From RGIG1681 sp045648025 (GTDB taxonomy: Bacteria > Bacillota > Clostridia > Christensenellales > UBA1242): 36,659 nucleotides of DNA. Where the stretch lies: NCBI GenBank assembly GCA_045648025.1, contig JAZRNH010000025.1:1-36659 (forward strand), written 5' to 3'. This document shows, in pieces, positions 8,725 through 16,376 of the stretch. Within the stretch, counting starts at the first letter, position 1. Every line of letters starts with the position of its first letter. Under the pieces are notes generated by a model that was not told the DNA's origin, did not search any database, and saw only the letters and a list, made by a program, of their open reading frames with translations. The position numbers and the translations under genes are program-made.

Positions 8725-8761
8725 AAAAACGAACCCAAATTATCAAGGGTTCGTTTTTTTT
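8725..8761 (+). terminator. Intrinsic terminator after ftsZ
   Basis: A 12-bp stem with core ACGAACCC/GGGTTCGT and a 10-base loop is followed by a run of T. The core is nearly the same as that of the terminator at 36487. Confidence 0.88.
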
Positions 8762-8819
8762 ATTAAAAATTTCTTATACTGAGTATAAATACTTGGTATT
8801 GCATATTGGGTTAGTTAAA

Positions 8820-8847
8820 TTGCAAGGGGAGAAGAAAATAGTATAAT
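8820..8847 (+). promoter_or_regulatory. Predicted promoter of fbp
   Basis: TTGCAA at 8820-8825 and TATAAT at 8842-8847 with a 16-bp spacer. The predicted start near 8854 leaves a leader of about 28 bases containing the AGGAG site. Confidence 0.6.
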
Positions 8848-8881
8848 ATTTAAGCATAAGTTTTATTAGGAGAAATTTTTC

Positions 8882-10720
8882 GTGGAAGTAGGAGTAGAAA
8901 AGTATAATAGTTTGATGAATAACTTTTTTAAATCACCAAACCAAGCAATTAGTGAAATTATTAATCTTCAAGCAATTTTGAACCTTCCAAAGGGAACAGA
9001 ACACTTTTTGAGTGATTTGCATGGAGAAGCAGATACATTTATTCATATCTTAAAAAATGCATCTGGTGTTATAAGGCTTAAACTTGAAACTGTTTTTAAA
9101 AACTATATGACAACAGCCGAAATTCAAGACCTTTTGACATTAATTTATTATCCAGAAGAAAGTTTGAAGCTTATTTCAAGAACTGAAAAAGATATGAATG
9201 GCTGGTATAAAAAGACACTTTTGCATTTGGTTAGAGTTTTAAAAGAAATTTCAAGCAAATATACAAGAAGTAAAGTTAGAAAAGCACTTCCTCAAGATTA
9301 TGCTTATATTATGGATGAGCTTATCAATATGTCTGAGGGTGCAAGTAAAGAAAGTTATTATGAAAACATTTTGTCAAGCATCATTGAACTTAACGAGGGT
9401 GACAACTTTGTTATTGCTCTTTGTCAGGTTATTCAAAGACTTGCAATTGATCATTTGCACATAGTTGGTGATATTTTTGACAGAGGCAAAGGTGCAGATA
9501 TTATTATGGATAGGCTGATGTCTTATCACTCACTTGACATTCAATGGGGAAATCATGATGTTTTGTGGATAGGTGCTTATCTTGGAAATACTGCTTGTAT
9601 TGCAAATGTTATTAGAATAAATTGTGGATATAAAAATCTTGGAATATTAGAAAGTGCTTATGGAATTAACCTTAGAGCACTTGAAACTTTTGCAATTAAA
9701 CATTATAAAGATGATCCTTGTGATAATTTTGAAATTAAAGATTTTGAAAATGACACAAATCCATTTGATGACGAGCCACTTTTGTCAAAAATGCACAAGG
9801 CAATAACTGTTTTGCAATTTAAGCTTGAGAATAAAATTCTTCGTCGCCACCCAGAGTGGAATATGGAAGACAGAATTCTTTTGAAAGACGATGAACTCAC
9901 TGAAGAAGAATTGTCGTTAATAGCTATTTTAAAACAGGAGTTTATGCAAAGCAAAAGGCTTAAAGATCATATTCACTTTTTGGTAAGGCAAGGAAGTATG
10001 CACTTAGTGTATAACAACAACTTGCTTATGCATGGATGTGTTCCTTGTGATAAAAAGGGCAATTTTACCGAAATACAAATTGGCGACAAAATGTATGGTG
10101 GAAAGGCACTTTATGACAAGTGCAACAGGGTGGTTTTGTCGGCATATAACAACAGAGATAAATATTCAATTGATTTTATGTGGTTTTTGTGGTGTGGCAA
10201 AAATTCTCCGCTTTTTGGCAGAGATGTAATGCGAACCTATGAAACATATATGACCAAAAAGAAAATTAAAGAGAATAAAAATCCATATTATGACCTTGTT
10301 CAAAATGAAGATTTTTGTGATAAAGTTCTTGCAGAATTTGGAGCAGAAGGTCCTTATGCTCATATTATTAATGGACATATGCCTGTAAGAGTTAAAGATG
10401 GTGAAAGCCCAATTAGTGCAAATGGAAAGCATATCATTATTGATGGAGGGCTTTCAAAGGCATACCACAAAAGAACCGGAATTGGTGGCTATACACTTAT
10501 GTCAAACTCACATGGTTTGTATCTCACAACTCATGCACCATTTTGCAAAACAAGAGAAGCGATTAAAAGAAAGATTGATTTAAAATCAGAAACCACCGAA
10601 GTTCAGCTTTATAAAAAGAGAATGAAAGTGAAAGATACCGATAATGGAAAGAATCTTCAAGACCAAATTGATGTTTTGAAACTCTTCCTTAAAAATTATC
10701 ATAGAATGGACATTGAATAA
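8882..10720 (+). CDS. fbp: Fructose-1,6-bisphosphatase, class III
   Basis: Gluconeogenic phosphatase converting fructose 1,6-bisphosphate to fructose 6-phosphate. The class III (Bacillus-type) enzyme belongs to the metallophosphoesterase fold, shown by FLSDLHGEAD near residue 43, HIVGDIFDRGKGAD, WGNHDVLWIGA, NGHMPV and IIIDGGLSKAYH. The 612 residues are slightly shorter than the B. subtilis enzyme. Start is GTG 8882, preceded by AGGAG at 8868-8872 (9-base spacing); the next ATG is 11 codons in and lacks such a site. Monocistronic, between a terminator and a second promoter. Confidence 0.95.
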   Translation: MEVGVEKYNSLMNNFFKSPNQAISEIINLQAILNLPKGTEHFLSDLHGEADTFIHILKNASGVIRLKLETVFKNYMTTAEIQDLLTLIYYPEESLKLISRTEKDMNGWYKKTLLHLVRVLKEISSKYTRSKVRKALPQDYAYIMDELINMSEGASKESYYENILSSIIELNEGDNFVIALCQVIQRLAIDHLHIVGDIFDRGKGADIIMDRLMSYHSLDIQWGNHDVLWIGAYLGNTACIANVIRINCGYKNLGILESAYGINLRALETFAIKHYKDDPCDNFEIKDFENDTNPFDDEPLLSKMHKAITVLQFKLENKILRRHPEWNMEDRILLKDDELTEEELSLIAILKQEFMQSKRLKDHIHFLVRQGSMHLVYNNNLLMHGCVPCDKKGNFTEIQIGDKMYGGKALYDKCNRVVLSAYNNRDKYSIDFMWFLWCGKNSPLFGRDVMRTYETYMTKKKIKENKNPYYDLVQNEDFCDKVLAEFGAEGPYAHIINGHMPVRVKDGESPISANGKHIIIDGGLSKAYHKRTGIGGYTLMSNSHGLYLTTHAPFCKTREAIKRKIDLKSETTEVQLYKKRMKVKDTDNGKNLQDQIDVLKLFLKNYHRMDIE

Positions 10721-10789
10721 AAATTTAAATTAAAATTTGATAAAATTTTTAAATGCGGTCATTTTTAGTATGAAATTTTAGTAGTAAAT

Positions 10790-10798
10790 TGTTATAAT
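10790..10798 (+). promoter_or_regulatory. Extended -10 promoter of the phosphohexomutase gene
   Basis: TGTTATAAT gives a TG-N-TATAAT extended -10 element with no good -35 hexamer. AGGAG follows just before the ATG at 10826. Confidence 0.55.
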
Positions 10799-10825
10799 TA
10801 AAATAGCAAATTTTGAGGAGAAATT

Positions 10826-12457
10826 ATGAATTATAAAGAAAAGTATGATTTATGGTTGCAAAAAGTAACTGATGAAGCAACATTAAATGAATTAAAGAAT
10901 ATGACAGATGATGAGATTAACTCAGCATTTTTCAAAGATATGGAATTTGGAACAGCAGGTCTTCGTGGCATTATTGGTGCAGGAAGCAACCGAATGAATA
11001 TTTATAATGTTGGAAAGGTTACAGAAGCTCTTTCTGAATATGTTTTAAATCATGGTGGAAAGTCTATTGCTGTTAGCTATGACAGCAGAAATATGTCGCA
11101 AGAATTTGCTGAACTTGTGGCAAAAATTGCCGCAAATAACGGACTTGTTGTTTATCTTGCAAAAGAGATGATGCCAACACCATTTTTGTCTTATATGGTT
11201 AGATTTTATGGCTGTGATGCGGGTGTAATGATTACCGCAAGTCACAATCCAAAAGACTATAATGGATATAAGGTTTATGACAACACTGGTTGTCAACTTT
11301 TGGAAGAACCTTCTATTGAAATTATGAAGATTTCAGAAAAAATGGATGCCTTTTCATTTGATTTGATGTCGCTTGAAGAAGGTTTAGAAAAAGGATTAAT
11401 CAAATATACCGATGATGAAGTTATTGTTAGTTATGTAAAAGAAGTTAAGTCTGTTTCAAAGGCAAAAATTGAAGATGTTTCAGTTGTGTTTTCTGCATTA
11501 AATGGAACCGGTATTCAAACTGTTCCAAGAGTTCTCACTGAGCAAGGTGCAAAAATTATTTTAAATGAAATTCAAGCAAAACCAGACAAAAACTTCACAA
11601 CTTGTCCATATCCAAATCCTGAGAAGTTTGAAGTTTATGAAACCTCGCTTCCAATTGCAAAAGAGTCAAATGCAGACCTTGTTATTGCAAGTGATCCAGA
11701 TGCTGACAGAGTTGGTGTTTTGGTTAATCAAAAAGGTGAATTTGTTCACTTAACAGGAAACGAAATTGGAATTGTTATTGCAGATTATTTGTTTAGCAAG
11801 AGAAAAGATAAAGGTGGTATTGTTGTAAAATCAGTTGTTTCAACAAGCCTTGCAGATAAAATTGCTGAAAAATATTCAGGCAAGTGTCACGATGTTTTAA
11901 CAGGATTTAAATATATTGGTGAATTTATTACAAATCTTCAAAAGGAAAACAAAGAATCTGAATTTGTTTTGGGATTTGAAGAAAGTTCTGGCTATCTTGT
12001 TGGAACTCATGTTAGAGATAAAGATGCAACAGTTGCAAGTATGATTATTTGTGAAGCAGCTAGTGAACTTAAAAAACAAGGCAAAACAATTGTTGATAGA
12101 CTCACAGAAATTTATGATGAATTTGGTTATTATCAAGCATATGTTACATCATATAAATTTGCAGGTTCTGCAGGTGATAAAAAAATGAAAGAACTTCTTT
12201 TAGGTCTTAGAACAAACCCACCAAAAGACTTTGCAGGATTTAAAGTTTTGAAAATTACAGATTATTTAACATCTGTTAATGGACTTCCAGAAGCCGACCT
12301 TATTAGTTTTGAACTTGAAGAAGGTTCAAGGGTTATGGTTAGACCATCAGGAACAGAGCCACTTATTAAAGTTTATTTAACCGTTACAAAAACAAAAGAA
12401 ATTAACGACATAAACAAAACAAAACTTCAAGCAGCTTTTGATGAAATGTTTAAATAA
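10826..12457 (+). CDS. Phospho-sugar mutase (phosphoglucomutase/phosphomannomutase)
   Basis: Alpha-D-phosphohexomutase interconverting hexose 1- and 6-phosphates, most likely glucose phosphates feeding UDP-glucose and envelope sugars. All four family motifs are present in order: TASHNPKDYNGYK with the phosphorylated Ser at 139, DPDADRVG for metal binding, FGFEESSGY for sugar binding, and RPSGTEPLIKVY for phosphate binding. The 543 residues and the GTAGLRG start place it with PgcA-type enzymes of Bacillota. Substrate preference cannot be read from sequence. GAGGAG precedes the ATG. Monocistronic, with its own promoter and terminator, next to another sugar-phosphate enzyme, fbp. Confidence 0.93.
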   Translation: MNYKEKYDLWLQKVTDEATLNELKNMTDDEINSAFFKDMEFGTAGLRGIIGAGSNRMNIYNVGKVTEALSEYVLNHGGKSIAVSYDSRNMSQEFAELVAKIAANNGLVVYLAKEMMPTPFLSYMVRFYGCDAGVMITASHNPKDYNGYKVYDNTGCQLLEEPSIEIMKISEKMDAFSFDLMSLEEGLEKGLIKYTDDEVIVSYVKEVKSVSKAKIEDVSVVFSALNGTGIQTVPRVLTEQGAKIILNEIQAKPDKNFTTCPYPNPEKFEVYETSLPIAKESNADLVIASDPDADRVGVLVNQKGEFVHLTGNEIGIVIADYLFSKRKDKGGIVVKSVVSTSLADKIAEKYSGKCHDVLTGFKYIGEFITNLQKENKESEFVLGFEESSGYLVGTHVRDKDATVASMIICEAASELKKQGKTIVDRLTEIYDEFGYYQAYVTSYKFAGSAGDKKMKELLLGLRTNPPKDFAGFKVLKITDYLTSVNGLPEADLISFELEEGSRVMVRPSGTEPLIKVYLTVTKTKEINDINKTKLQAAFDEMFK

Positions 12458-12466
12458 AATCAAACT

Positions 12467-12496
12467 AAAAGCAAGGATAATCTCCTTGCTTTTTTT
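12467..12496 (+). terminator. Intrinsic terminator after the phosphohexomutase gene
   Basis: Stem AAAAGCAAGGA with TCCTTGCTTTT, 5-base loop, T-rich tail. It isolates the sporulation locus downstream. Confidence 0.87.
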
Positions 12497-12521
12497 ATGC
12501 AAAAATTTTATGGACAAAATA

Positions 12522-12605
12522 TTCAACAAAACAATAAAAGGTGACTTAAAACAAACTAAAACGGCAATATAATATAAGGCAAAATTTAAGCAAAACTATT
12601 ATACT
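12522..12605 (+). promoter_or_regulatory. Candidate spoIIG promoter region
   Basis: A one-mismatch reverse Spo0A box TTCAACA lies at 12522-12528. Two -10-like hexamers follow: TATAAT at 12568-12573 and TATACT at 12600-12605, neither with a consensus -35 at normal distance. Poor -35 spacing is known for Spo0A-activated spoIIG promoters, so activator dependence is plausible but not proven. Confidence 0.35.
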
Positions 12606-12611
12606 TTTTTT

Positions 12612-13454
12612 ATGGAAAATTTTATTGTTTTATTTTTGTTTAATTTGTTTTCAGATTTAGTTTTAGTTTTAATTATAAAGAAAATTTTTAAGATTTACAT
12701 TGAAAAAATATGGCTATTTTTCACAGTATTTTTAATGACAATTTTGTATATAATTTGTTGTTATTTTGGTTTAAAAAATTATCAAGTTTTGTTAGTAAAA
12801 ATAGTGTCTTTAATTTTTGTTAGTTTAATTTTAACTGATTCATATAAGCCGTTTAAATTATTTAAAATTTGGCTATCTAGCATATTGACAATGTTTTCCA
12901 TATTTGGTTTTTATAAATTTATGACAGCAATTTCAGCTGCTGTTGCAAATGAGATTTTTAGCAAAAATCTATCAAGATTTGCAGAATTAATAATAATTTT
13001 AATGATTTTTTGTTATATTTTTGCGATTTTTTGGCTGAGTGATTATTTGTCAAAAAAGAAAATAATTGAATCTTTTTTAAAATCTATATCATTTTTTGCA
13101 TTTGGAAAACATATAAAACTTGTAGGTTTGATAGATACGGGAAATGTTTTATATGATGAGAAAACCGGCAAACCAGTTGTTGTGATTTCAATATATTCAC
13201 TCAAAAAATACTTGCCAAATGAAACTTATGAAAATATAACCAAAAACAATTATCAAAACATTGGCTTTGACGGGTTTATAAAAACGGTTTCAGTTGGTGG
13301 AGTTTTTTCAGATATGCCAATTTTAGATATAAAAAAAGCCACCATTGAAGATGGTGAAAATTTAAGAGAATTTGAGTGTGTTATTGGGCTGGTTAATCAT
13401 AGGTTTGAAAACTCAAACAAATATGATTGTTTAATTCACAGAGATTGTGTTTAG
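12612..13454 (+). CDS. spoIIGA: SpoIIGA, sigma-E-processing peptidase
   Basis: Membrane aspartic protease that removes the pro-sequence of pro-sigma-E in the mother cell after forespore signalling. The N-terminal half has about five hydrophobic helices (residues 3-145). The C-terminal half carries GLIDTGN with the predicted catalytic Asp at 175, the DTGN form typical of SpoIIGA, which acts as a dimer. The 280 residues are close to the usual length. It lies 9 bases before sigE, its substrate, as in other spore formers. The ATG has no Shine-Dalgarno sequence, and the next Met is near residue 42 inside the membrane domain, so this start is favoured despite that. Confidence 0.9.
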   Translation: MENFIVLFLFNLFSDLVLVLIIKKIFKIYIEKIWLFFTVFLMTILYIICCYFGLKNYQVLLVKIVSLIFVSLILTDSYKPFKLFKIWLSSILTMFSIFGFYKFMTAISAAVANEIFSKNLSRFAELIIILMIFCYIFAIFWLSDYLSKKKIIESFLKSISFFAFGKHIKLVGLIDTGNVLYDEKTGKPVVVISIYSLKKYLPNETYENITKNNYQNIGFDGFIKTVSVGGVFSDMPILDIKKATIEDGENLREFECVIGLVNHRFENSNKYDCLIHRDCV

Positions 13455-13463
13455 GAGGTGTAA

Positions 13464-14153
13464 ATGTTTGCATTTTTAAGAAAGGTTTTTCAAAAGAAAA
13501 GTTGTGTTTATTATATTGCAAATGGGTCAGAAATATTGCCAGAAAAACTTAGTTCAAGTGAAGAATATCTTCTTGTTGAGCAAATGAAAAATGGCAGTGA
13601 TGAGGCTAAAAATCAGCTTATTGAAAGAAATTTAAGATTGGTTGTTTACACTGCACAAAAGTTTGACAATACAGCTGCAAATATTGAAGATTTGATTAGT
13701 ATTGGCACAATTGGATTGATAAAAGCGGTGAGTTCTTTTGATAATTCAAAAAATATAAAAATGGCAACTTATGCTTCAAGATGTATTGAAAATGAAATAT
13801 TGATGCACCTTAGAAAAATTGCAAAAATCAGAAAAGAAGTTTCACTTGATGAACCACTAAACACAGATGCTGATGGAAATGAACTTTGCATTTCAGATGT
13901 CTTGAGTTCTGAGGTTGACGAAGTGACTTTTGGTATGGATAAGCAAGATGAAAAAGATGATTTAAAATTTGTGTTAAATGAGCTTTCAGAAAAAGAAAAA
14001 GAGATTATTAAAATGCGATATGGTCTTTCTGGGACAAATGAAATGACACAAAAAGAAGTTGCTGATTATTTTGAAATCTCACAGTCATATATTTCTAGAA
14101 TCGAAAAGAAAATTTTGGACAAACTTAAAATTGGAATTTTAAAACTAGCATAA
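13464..14153 (+). CDS. sigE: Sporulation sigma factor sigma-E
   Basis: Early mother-cell sigma factor. Strong likeness to Bacillus SigE runs through region 2 (NLRLVVYTAQKF, IEDLISIGTIGLIKAV, KMATYASRCIENEILM), the SLDEPLNTDADGNEL linker and region 4 (QKEVADYFEISQSYISRIEK). The N terminus is a pro-sequence: the SCVYYIANGSEILP stretch aligns with the B. subtilis processing site, predicting cleavage between Tyr16 and Tyr17. That is shorter than the 27 residues removed in B. subtilis. AGGAGG directly precedes the ATG, in contrast to spoIIGA. The gene converges on sigG with only 26 bases between stops. Confidence 0.95.
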   Translation: MFAFLRKVFQKKSCVYYIANGSEILPEKLSSSEEYLLVEQMKNGSDEAKNQLIERNLRLVVYTAQKFDNTAANIEDLISIGTIGLIKAVSSFDNSKNIKMATYASRCIENEILMHLRKIAKIRKEVSLDEPLNTDADGNELCISDVLSSEVDEVTFGMDKQDEKDDLKFVLNELSEKEKEIIKMRYGLSGTNEMTQKEVADYFEISQSYISRIEKKILDKLKIGILKLA

Positions 14154-14179
14154 CATAATTATAAAATCATAACTATAAA

Positions 14180-14950
14180 CTAAGTAACATTTGCTTTGAT
14201 TTCTTTGAGTGCATCTTTTTCAAGTCTTGAAACCTGAGCTTGGCTTATGCCGATATCACTTGAAATTTCCATTTGAGTTTTTCCAACATAATATCTTAAA
14301 AATAAAATTTGTTGTTCTCGTTTTCCGAGCATAGAAACCGCTTGTTTTAAGGCGGTTTTTTCTAATATTTTATCATCACTAGAATTGTCTTTTATTTGGT
14401 CCATAATGAGCATTGTGTCGTTATCGTCATGAAAAACCGTGTCATAAAGTGAAAGTGGTTCGCTTATGGCATCCATAGCATCAACAATTTGTTTTTCTGG
14501 AATATTAATTAGTTTTGAAATTTCTTCAATAGTTGGTTCTTTGTCAGAAGTTTTTAAAAGTTCTTCTTTGGCTTGAAGAGCCTTATATGCGACATCTCTG
14601 ATGCTTCTGGTGACTTTCATAGCTGATAGATCTCTTAAATATTTTCTAATTTCACCAATAATCATAGGCACTGCATAGGTTGAAAATTTAACACCAACAG
14701 AAGTATCAAAGTTGTCAATTGACTTTAACAAGCCAATAATTCCAACTTGAAAGATGTCGTCAGAGTTGTTTTTGTTTGCAGAAAATCGTTGAACAATTGA
14801 AAGAACGAGTCGCATATTATAAAATACAAATTCTTCACGGGCAGATTTGTCTCCAGACTTGATTTTTTGCATAAGTTCATTAAGTTTTGATTGTGAGCAT
14901 TTTGGAAGTGTTGAAGTGTCGATTCCACAAATTATTACTTTATTTGCCAT
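14180..14950 (-). CDS. sigG: Sporulation sigma factor sigma-G
   Basis: Late forespore sigma factor. The N terminus NKVIICGIDTSTLP closely follows Bacillus SigG (NKVEICGVDTSKLP). Then come NMRLVLSIVQRF, DDIFQVGIIGLLKSIDNFD, VKFSTYAVPMIIGEIRKYLRD, SRSIRD-like TRSIRDVAYKALQ and region 4 KTQMEISSDIGISQAQVSRLEK. The first-motif match separates it from SigF. 256 residues, normal. AGGAG (14958-14962, reverse) precedes the start. Upstream, reverse-strand TTGTAA and TAATAT are 17 bp apart, and a TGAATA (14995-15000) resembles a sigma-F/G -35 but lacks a good -10. Unusually, it is inverted relative to spoIIGA-sigE. Confidence 0.94.
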   Translation of the reverse strand: MANKVIICGIDTSTLPKCSQSKLNELMQKIKSGDKSAREEFVFYNMRLVLSIVQRFSANKNNSDDIFQVGIIGLLKSIDNFDTSVGVKFSTYAVPMIIGEIRKYLRDLSAMKVTRSIRDVAYKALQAKEELLKTSDKEPTIEEISKLINIPEKQIVDAMDAISEPLSLYDTVFHDDNDTMLIMDQIKDNSSDDKILEKTALKQAVSMLGKREQQILFLRYYVGKTQMEISSDIGISQAQVSRLEKDALKEIKANVT

Positions 14951-15005
14951 AGATAAACTCCTATGGTTTTATGTTTTGCATAATATTAAAATTTTATTCA
15001 ATGTG

Positions 15006-15032
15006 TTACAAGTTTGATTTTTGGAATATAAT
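15006..15032 (+). promoter_or_regulatory. Candidate promoter of the ylmC homologue
   Basis: TTACAA at 15006-15011 and TATAAT at 15027-15032, with a short 15-bp spacer. The -10 ends only 5 bases before the ATG, so transcription would start at or next to the initiation codon. The TTACAA read in reverse (TTGTAA) may serve as the -35 for sigG. Confidence 0.4.
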
Positions 15033-15037
15033 TAAGT

Positions 15038-15502
15038 ATGGATATATCACTTTCAGAATTAAAAGAAAAGGAAATAATAAACATTTTAGATGGCAAGAAG
15101 CTGGGTAGAATCATTGATGTTTTGTTTGATATAGAAACAGGTTTAATAAAAGGAATTGTGGTTCCAGGGGAAAGAAAAATTTTTAAAAAAAGTGAGGATA
15201 TTTTTATTTCACTTGAAAAGTTAAAAAAGATAGGTGACGATGTTGTTTTGGTTAAATTGCCACTAGAAAATAGAGGTTTTCGGGGAAGTCAAAATACATT
15301 ACAAAGAGAAAATCAAAGATACAATTTTTCAAATTATTATCCTCAAAATTCAAAATATCCAGGGAAGTATTATTTAAATAATGAACGAAATTTGTTCAAA
15401 ACAGAAGAAAATAAACCACCAAGTAATCTAAAAGGTCAAAGTCAGTCAAATTATAAAACATTTGTGCGATTTAAACCAATAAATAACATAAAATATAAAT
15501 AA
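15038..15502 (+). CDS. YlmC/YmxH-family PRC-barrel sporulation protein with tail
   Basis: Small cytoplasmic protein of the YlmC/YmxH family, found beside sigE-sigG in many spore formers; its biochemical role is not established. Residues 1-80 form the PRC-barrel-like domain (ISLSELKEKEIINILDGKKL, then IDVLFDIETGLIKGIVVPG). The family is usually about 80-90 residues. This protein has an extra tail of about 70 residues, rich in Asn, Tyr, Gln and Lys, and probably disordered. The ATG at 15038 lacks a clear ribosome site. Its position after sigG and before nrdR matches the conserved clostridial order even though sigG is flipped. Confidence 0.8.
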   Translation: MDISLSELKEKEIINILDGKKLGRIIDVLFDIETGLIKGIVVPGERKIFKKSEDIFISLEKLKKIGDDVVLVKLPLENRGFRGSQNTLQRENQRYNFSNYYPQNSKYPGKYYLNNERNLFKTEENKPPSNLKGQSQSNYKTFVRFKPINNIKYK

Positions 15503-15503
15503 C

Positions 15504-15532
15504 TTGCAAAAGCAGAAAAAATCTTGTATTAT
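15504..15532 (+). promoter_or_regulatory. Candidate promoter of nrdR
   Basis: TTGCAA at 15504-15509 and TATTAT at 15527-15532, 17-bp spacer; TATACT at 15530-15535 overlaps as an alternative -10. It starts just after the ylmC stop and leads into an AGAGGAAAG ribosome site. Confidence 0.45.
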
Positions 15533-15550
15533 ACTATTAGAGGAAAGATT

Positions 15551-16084
15551 ATGAAGTGTGTATATTGTGGCTCTGAAGAAAGCAAGGTTATCGACTCAAG
15601 AGCTTGTGACGACTCAAATTCAATCAGAAGAAGAAGAGAATGTCTTGGCTGTGCAAGAAGATACAATACCTATGAAACAATTGAAGTTACACCTATTATG
15701 GTTGTAAAAAGCAATGGAAATCGTGAAAGATTTTCAACCAGCAAGATGAAAAATGGCATATTGAAATCTTGTGAAAAAAGACCAGTTTCAATTAGTGATA
15801 TTGATAAACTTGTTTCTGATATTGAAAAGAAAGTTTATAATAGTATGGAAGAAGAAATTTCATCACAGGTTATTGGTGAATATGTTATGGAAGGTTTAAA
15901 AAATCTTGATGAAGTTTCTTATATTAGATTTGCTTCTGTGTATAAAAAGTTCAAAGATATAACAACATTTTTTGATTTTGTTAATGAGTTTGAAACCATG
16001 CTCAAAGGTCAAGATGTTGTTAAGCCTTCAATTGAAGCAGTTAAAAATGATGAGCTTAAAAAAGAAGGAAAAAAGAAAAAATAA
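15551..16084 (+). CDS. nrdR: NrdR, ribonucleotide reductase repressor
   Basis: Transcriptional repressor of ribonucleotide reductase genes that senses (d)ATP. It has an N-terminal zinc ribbon with Cys pairs in MKCVYCGS and CLGCARRY plus the Arg-rich SIRRRREC segment that contacts DNA. An ATP-cone domain follows (VVKSNGNRERFSTSKMKNGIL through YIRFASVYKKFKDI). 177 residues, slightly longer than usual because of a Lys-rich C terminus. ATG 15551, preceded by AGAGGAAAG, is preferred over an upstream in-frame start at 15524 because the zinc ribbon begins at this Met in the family. No NrdR box was identified in the window. Confidence 0.93.
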   Translation: MKCVYCGSEESKVIDSRACDDSNSIRRRRECLGCARRYNTYETIEVTPIMVVKSNGNRERFSTSKMKNGILKSCEKRPVSISDIDKLVSDIEKKVYNSMEEEISSQVIGEYVMEGLKNLDEVSYIRFASVYKKFKDITTFFDFVNEFETMLKGQDVVKPSIEAVKNDELKKEGKKKK

Positions 16085-16090
16085 TTTTAA

Positions 16091-16122
16091 AAAAATGACC
16101 CACTGTTTGGGTTATTTTTTTT
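16091..16122 (+). terminator. Intrinsic terminator after nrdR
   Basis: Stem AAAAATGACCCA with TGGGTTATTTTT (one G-U pair), 5-base loop, T run. Confidence 0.82.
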
Positions 16123-16145
16123 ATGCAAACAAAATAAAATTTATT

Positions 16146-16376
16146 ATGGAATTAAATTTAATGACGGCAAAAATTGGTGAGACTTATACCATTAAAGATG
16201 TGTCTATTTCGGATGAAAAATTAAAAAGACAAATAGTAAATTTGGGGATAAATAAAAACAATAAAATTAAATTATTAAAACATAACTATAACAAGTCGGC
16301 AATTTTAGTTGAAGTTATGTGTGTTAGATATGCATTAGATAAGTTGGTTTGTGAGCAGATTAAATTGTATGAATAG
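16146..16376 (+). CDS. feoA: FeoA-like SH3-domain protein
   Basis: Small cytoplasmic protein of about 76 residues whose pattern fits FeoA, the SH3-like partner of the ferrous iron transporter FeoB: AKIGETYTIKDV, then KRQIVNLGI, then KIKLLKHN, then a hydrophobic ending. Similarity is modest, and the assignment leans on the 8-base overlap with feoB. Start could be ATG 16146 or ATG 16161; neither has a good ribosome site. A TAAAAT hexamer at 16135-16140 lies 5 bases before the first ATG, so a leaderless message is possible. The preceding terminator means the operon starts here. Confidence 0.75.
   Translation: MELNLMTAKIGETYTIKDVSISDEKLKRQIVNLGINKNNKIKLLKHNYNKSAILVEVMCVRYALDKLVCEQIKLYE

Noticed and set aside
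14971..15000. Sigma-F/G promoter for sigG
   Set aside because: TGAATA fits a -35, but no CATNNTA-type -10 occurs at 16-18 bp, so it is not listed as a feature.
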